Origin: JBGSYN01 sp041750975
GTDB taxonomy: Bacteria > Pseudomonadota > Alphaproteobacteria > Geminicoccales > Geminicoccaceae
Direction: 5' to 3'
Assembly: GCA_041750975.1 (NCBI GenBank)
Contig: JBGSYN010000009.1
Coordinates: 62,001 to 126,000 of the forward strand
Length of the DNA: 64,000 nt
In this document: positions 60,276 through 64,000 of the stretch, in pieces
How the letters are laid out: every line of letters starts with the position of its first letter
Numbering within the stretch: position 1 is the stretch's first letter
Program-made: the position numbers and the translations under genes
The notes under the pieces: model-generated
The model's database searches: none
What the model was told of the DNA's origin: nothing
Seen by the model: only the letters and a program-made list of their open reading frames with translations

Positions 60276-63200
60276 ATGAATACGTCATTGCTGTCGCGGC
60301 AGTCATTGCAAAATTACCGCGCGGAAGCGACTCATCTTCATCAAAGTGGGTTATACGACCCGGTAAATGAGCGCGACGCTTGTGGCGTTGGATGCGTCGT
60401 GGCTATCGACGCACAACCGCGTCGCGAGGTCGTGCTCGCCGGTATCGAGGCGCTGAAGGCCGTTTGGCATCGTGGCGCAGTTGACGCTGACGGCAAGACC
60501 GGCGACGGCGCGGGCATTCATCTGCAAATACCACAAGACTTCTTCCGAGAGCAGATCAAGGGGGCGCAGGATACCAACGAGCAAATCGCCGTCGGTATGG
60601 TTTTTCTGCCGCGCAATAACTTCACGCACCAGGAACTTTGCCGAACCCTGGTCGAAAGCGAGATATTGCGATTTGGCTATTCCATTCGCGGATGGCGACA
60701 GGTTCCTGTCGACACTTCAGTTATTGGCGAGAAGGCACAGCAAACCCGACCGGAAATCGAGCAGATACTCATCGGCAACCCGCACAAACGGGACGCGGAG
60801 ACTTTCGAACGACATCTTTACCTGATCCGCAGGCGTATTGAGAAACAAGCGCTTCGCGAATCGATCTCGGACTTCTATATCTGCTCGTTGTCGTGCCTTT
60901 CCATCGTTTACAAGGGGCTGTTCCTCGCGGAACAACTTGCGGTATTCTATCCCGATCTCAACGATCCCCGTTTTATTTCAAACTACATTGTATTTCATCA
61001 GCGATACTCGACGAATACATGGCCTTCCTGGTCTCTTGCTCAGCCGTTCCGCGTTCTTGCCCACAATGGCGAGATCAACACCTATCGCGGCAACGTTAAT
61101 TGGATGCGTAGCCATGAGATGCGCATGACAACCGAGGTCTTCGGTGAATTCAATGAGGACATAAAGCCGGTGATACAGGCCGGCGGTTCGGACAGCGCCG
61201 CGCTGGATCAAGTTTTCGAGGCACTCTCCAGCGCCGGTCGCGATTTGCCGATGGTTAAGACGCTGATGATGCCGCCGGCCTGGAGCAATCGCATCTCCAT
61301 GCCGCAACCGCACAAGGATCTATTCAGCTATTGTAATTGCATCATGGAGCCATGGGACGGTCCTGCCGCCGTTGTTGCCACCGCTCACAACTGGGTGATC
61401 GCGGGGATGGACCGCAATGGCCTGCGGCCAATGAGGTATTCCAGAACCCGCGATGGTCTGCTTGTCGTGGGCTCGGAAAGCGGGATGGTCCCGCTAGTCG
61501 AATCGGATATTGTTGAAAAAGGCCGAGTTGGTCCCGGCGAGATGATTGGCGTCGATCTCAATACGGGCACATTCTTCCATGACCATGAGTTGAAGGACTT
61601 TCTCGCGTCTCAGAAGCCTTATGGCCAATGGGTCAGCAATATCACCTATTTGGAAGATCTGGTTGACCCTAGCGAGGTTGGTATCGAACTGAGCGAGGAG
61701 GATCTGCGGCGGCGCCAATCCCTATTCGATATTAGCATTGAAGACATCGAACTCATTATTGCTCCCATGGTCCTTGACGCAAAGGAAGCCGTAGGTTCGA
61801 TGGGGGATGATACTCCACTGGCGGTGCTCTCCAAGCATTATCGCGGTTTGCATCACTTCTTTCGCCAGCAATTCAGTCAAGTCACCAATCCGCCAATTGA
61901 CCCGTTGCGTGAATGGCGCGTCATGAGCCTCAAGACCCGGTTCGGGAATTTGGGGAATATTTATGACGAGGATCCAAGCCAGACCCGTATTCTCCAACTT
62001 GAAAGCCCGGTGCTTACGAATTCGGATTTGCATGCCGTCTCCGCGTATTTCGGCAATGACATCAAATCTATCGATTGTACCTTTGGTATAGATGGTCCTT
62101 TGGACTTATCCGAAGCGCTCGAGCGTATTCGACAGGAAGCTGAAGAAGCGGTTCGTGGAGGTTGCCGCGATCTGATTCTAACTGACGAGCATGTCGGGCT
62201 GGAAAAAGCTCCAATTCCGATGATTTTGGCTACTGGCGCAGTCCATAGTCATTTGGTTAGGCAAGGCCTGCGCAGTTTCAGCTCAATCACGGTTCGTTCA
62301 GCTGAGTGCACGGATGTCCATCATTTCGCCGTCCTGATCGGCGTTGGGGCAACAGCCGTTAATGCCTATCTCGCCGAGCAAGCTATTCGTCATCGCCACG
62401 CACGCCGATTATTCCCGGGGCTGACCATTGAGGAGTGTCTGGATCGCTTCAAAGAGGCGGTTAGTCAGGGACTGCTCAAAGTTATGTCCAAGATGGGCAT
62501 CTCCATCATTGCTTCCTATCGAGGCGGTTACAATTTCGAAGCGGTTGGACTGTCGCGCTCCTTGTGCCGTGAGTTTTTCCCAGGGCTTGTAACAAGGATT
62601 TCTGGGATTGGCCTGACCGGCATCCGCAACAAGGTTGTCAAGCAGCACCGACGGGCTTTCGGGGAGGCCGTTCCGGTTTTATCGATCGGTGGATTCTACC
62701 GATATCGTCGTGGTGGGGAGCAGCATGCTCTCGAAGCGCGGATGATTCATCAACTCCAGCACGCCGTCAGCACGGATTCCTACGCTGCGTACAAACGGTT
62801 CGCGGAGGGCATCTATGCTCAACGTCCGGTATCACTCCGAGATCTCCTGGACTTCAGGCGTGCGGAGAACTCGGTGCCGATTGACGAGGTCGAGAGTATC
62901 ACGGAAATCCGCAAGCGCTTCGTAACGCCAGGCATGTCCCTCGGAGCGCTTGGACCAGAAGCGCATGAAACACTTACCATCGCGATGAACCGTATTGGCG
63001 CCAAATCCGATAGCGGTGAGGGTGGTGAGGGACAAGAACGCTATACGCCGCGACCTAACGGAGACAACCCAAACTCTCCCATTAAGCAGGTTGCATCCGG
63101 TCGATTCGGTGTTACTGCGGAGTATCTGAACGCCTGCAGAGAGATCGAGATTAAGATTGCGCAGGGGGCTAAACCTGGCGAAGGTGGCCAGCTACCCGGC

Positions 63201-64000
63201 TTTAAGGTCACCGCGGAAATTGGGCGTTTGCGGCACGCAACACCCGGTGTGACGTTGATCTCGCCGCCGCCTCATCACGATATTTATTCGATCGAAGATC
63301 TCGCGCAGCTGATCTATGATCTCAAGCAAATCAATCCCGATGCCAAGGTTTGCGTAAAGCTGGTTTCGGAAACTGGCATCGGTACCATCGCTGCTGGCGT
63401 TGCCAAAGCCAAGGCGGATGTAATCCTTATTTCAGGGCATTCCGGTGGAACGGGTGCCAGCCCACAAACCTCCATCAAATTTGCGGGGGCTCCATGGGAG
63501 ATGGGCCTTGCTGAAACCCATCAACTATTGATGCTCAATCGACTCCGGCATCGGGTGGTCTTGCGCACCGACGGCGGTCTCAAGACCGGCCGTGATATCG
63601 TCATGGCAGCGCTGCTCGGCGCAGAGGAATACGGTATCGGCACACTGTCGCTCGTAGCGATGGGCTGCATTATGGTTCGGCAATGCCACTCGAATACCTG
63701 TCCTGTCGGCGTCTGCACGCAGCGACAGGATCTTCGTGAAAAGTTCGCGGGTACTCCCGAGAAGGTCGTCAATCTGATGAGCTTCATCGCGGAAGAGGTT
63801 CGGGAAATTCTCGCCTCCTTGGGGCTGCGCTCCCTCAATGAGGCTGTTGGACGAACGGATCTACTTCGCCAGGTCAGTCGCGGCAGTCCCGATCTCGATG
63901 ATCTCGACCTCAATCCCATACTCGCGCGCATTGACGTTGGTGATTATCCCAGTCGGTGCGTGATCGAAGGACGGAACGAGGTTCCTGACACCCTTGATGC
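60276..64000 (+). CDS. gltB: Glutamate synthase large subunit (3' truncated)
   Basis: The frame is open from ATG 60276 to the window end (1241 codons; the family is about 1500), so the C-terminal glutamine-amidotransferase partner domain is partly missing. It converts glutamine and 2-oxoglutarate to two glutamates. A propeptide of 35 residues precedes the nucleophile Cys36 (ERDACGVGCVVAID) of the class II glutaminase domain. FMN-binding blocks SGEGGEGQERYTPRPNGD and LISGHSGGTGASPQTS follow. The [3Fe-4S] cysteines are Cys1131, Cys1137 and Cys1142 (CIMVRQCHSNTCPVG). gltD lies just upstream. Confidence 0.97.
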   Translation, partial: MNTSLLSRQSLQNYRAEATHLHQSGLYDPVNERDACGVGCVVAIDAQPRREVVLAGIEALKAVWHRGAVDADGKTGDGAGIHLQIPQDFFREQIKGAQDTNEQIAVGMVFLPRNNFTHQELCRTLVESEILRFGYSIRGWRQVPVDTSVIGEKAQQTRPEIEQILIGNPHKRDAETFERHLYLIRRRIEKQALRESISDFYICSLSCLSIVYKGLFLAEQLAVFYPDLNDPRFISNYIVFHQRYSTNTWPSWSLAQPFRVLAHNGEINTYRGNVNWMRSHEMRMTTEVFGEFNEDIKPVIQAGGSDSAALDQVFEALSSAGRDLPMVKTLMMPPAWSNRISMPQPHKDLFSYCNCIMEPWDGPAAVVATAHNWVIAGMDRNGLRPMRYSRTRDGLLVVGSESGMVPLVESDIVEKGRVGPGEMIGVDLNTGTFFHDHELKDFLASQKPYGQWVSNITYLEDLVDPSEVGIELSEEDLRRRQSLFDISIEDIELIIAPMVLDAKEAVGSMGDDTPLAVLSKHYRGLHHFFRQQFSQVTNPPIDPLREWRVMSLKTRFGNLGNIYDEDPSQTRILQLESPVLTNSDLHAVSAYFGNDIKSIDCTFGIDGPLDLSEALERIRQEAEEAVRGGCRDLILTDEHVGLEKAPIPMILATGAVHSHLVRQGLRSFSSITVRSAECTDVHHFAVLIGVGATAVNAYLAEQAIRHRHARRLFPGLTIEECLDRFKEAVSQGLLKVMSKMGISIIASYRGGYNFEAVGLSRSLCREFFPGLVTRISGIGLTGIRNKVVKQHRRAFGEAVPVLSIGGFYRYRRGGEQHALEARMIHQLQHAVSTDSYAAYKRFAEGIYAQRPVSLRDLLDFRRAENSVPIDEVESITEIRKRFVTPGMSLGALGPEAHETLTIAMNRIGAKSDSGEGGEGQERYTPRPNGDNPNSPIKQVASGRFGVTAEYLNACREIEIKIAQGAKPGEGGQLPGFKVTAEIGRLRHATPGVTLISPPPHHDIYSIEDLAQLIYDLKQINPDAKVCVKLVSETGIGTIAAGVAKAKADVILISGHSGGTGASPQTSIKFAGAPWEMGLAETHQLLMLNRLRHRVVLRTDGGLKTGRDIVMAALLGAEEYGIGTLSLVAMGCIMVRQCHSNTCPVGVCTQRQDLREKFAGTPEKVVNLMSFIAEEVREILASLGLRSLNEAVGRTDLLRQVSRGSPDLDDLDLNPILARIDVGDYPSRCVIEGRNEVPDTLD

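Noticed and set aside
1..64000. CRISPR arrays, insertion sequences, prophage, rRNA
   Set aside because: No spaced direct repeats, transposase motifs, phage structural genes or rRNA sequences were seen in either strand.

Overview
The window looks like chromosomal core genome of a free-living alphaproteobacterium, possibly Rhodospirillales-like. The evidence is: a circularly permuted two-piece tmRNA gene beside an alpha-type SspB; an F1-only ATP synthase operon (atpHAGDC) followed by mrp; the hflKC-DUF2065-degP / serB / miaA / ilvBNC order; AddAB in place of RecBCD; and a short alpha-type HPr kinase. I see no insertion sequence, prophage, CRISPR array or rRNA. Both ends cut genes: a sodium:solute symporter at the left and gltB at the right.

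Layout. 1-2.5 kb: truncated SSS transporter, a small two-helix membrane protein and a membrane-anchored TPR protein. 2.5-4.1 kb (minus): thyX followed by two small membrane proteins. 4.2-6.7 kb: promoter, permuted ssrA, sspB and fumC. 6.7-10.5 kb (minus): a large AsmA-like protein and xerC. 10.6-17.9 kb: priA and atpHAGDC. 17.9-19 kb (minus): mrp. 19.1-23.1 kb: hflK-hflC-DUF2065-degP. 23.1-24 kb (minus): serB. 24-30.5 kb: miaA, ilvB-ilvN-ilvC, a possible leucine leader and leuA. 30.6-36.2 kb: the elongasome operon mreB-mreC-mreD-mrdA-rodA. 36.2-39.4 kb: a LarA-family racemase-like gene divergent from a thiamine-diphosphate enzyme. 39.4-56.5 kb: a 17-kb block wholly on the minus strand; in transcription order it is rnd, kdsD, lptA, lptB, rpoN, ptsN, hprK, rapZ, EIIA-Man, HPr, ahcY, tsaE, amgK-like, addB, addA, trxA. 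56.5-64 kb: tRNA-Leu(CAG) (minus), an NDUFA9-like dehydrogenase, uppP (minus), gltD and the start of gltB.

Functional themes. ssrA and sspB together make a ribosome-rescue and tagged-protein delivery module with an inferred tag AANDNRMATAIAA. The rpoN-ptsN-hprK-rapZ-EIIA-HPr run is a regulatory phosphotransferase system without a sugar permease. It lies between LPS-export genes (kdsD, lptA, lptB) and housekeeping genes. ilvBNC plus leuA covers much of branched-chain amino acid synthesis, and gltDB covers ammonia assimilation.

The genome looks compact. Four convergent pairs share bases of their stop codons, many operon genes overlap by 4 bases (ATGA or GTGA), and several genes usually found at these loci (murU, hpf, lptC, and the histidine kinase between ahcY and tsaE) are absent here. 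The most interesting points are the permuted tmRNA with its unusual T-loop and duplicated hairpins, its adjacency to sspB, the candidate leucine attenuator before leuA, the repeated CATTTTGAGACTA element before gltD, and the LarA/ThDP gene pair.
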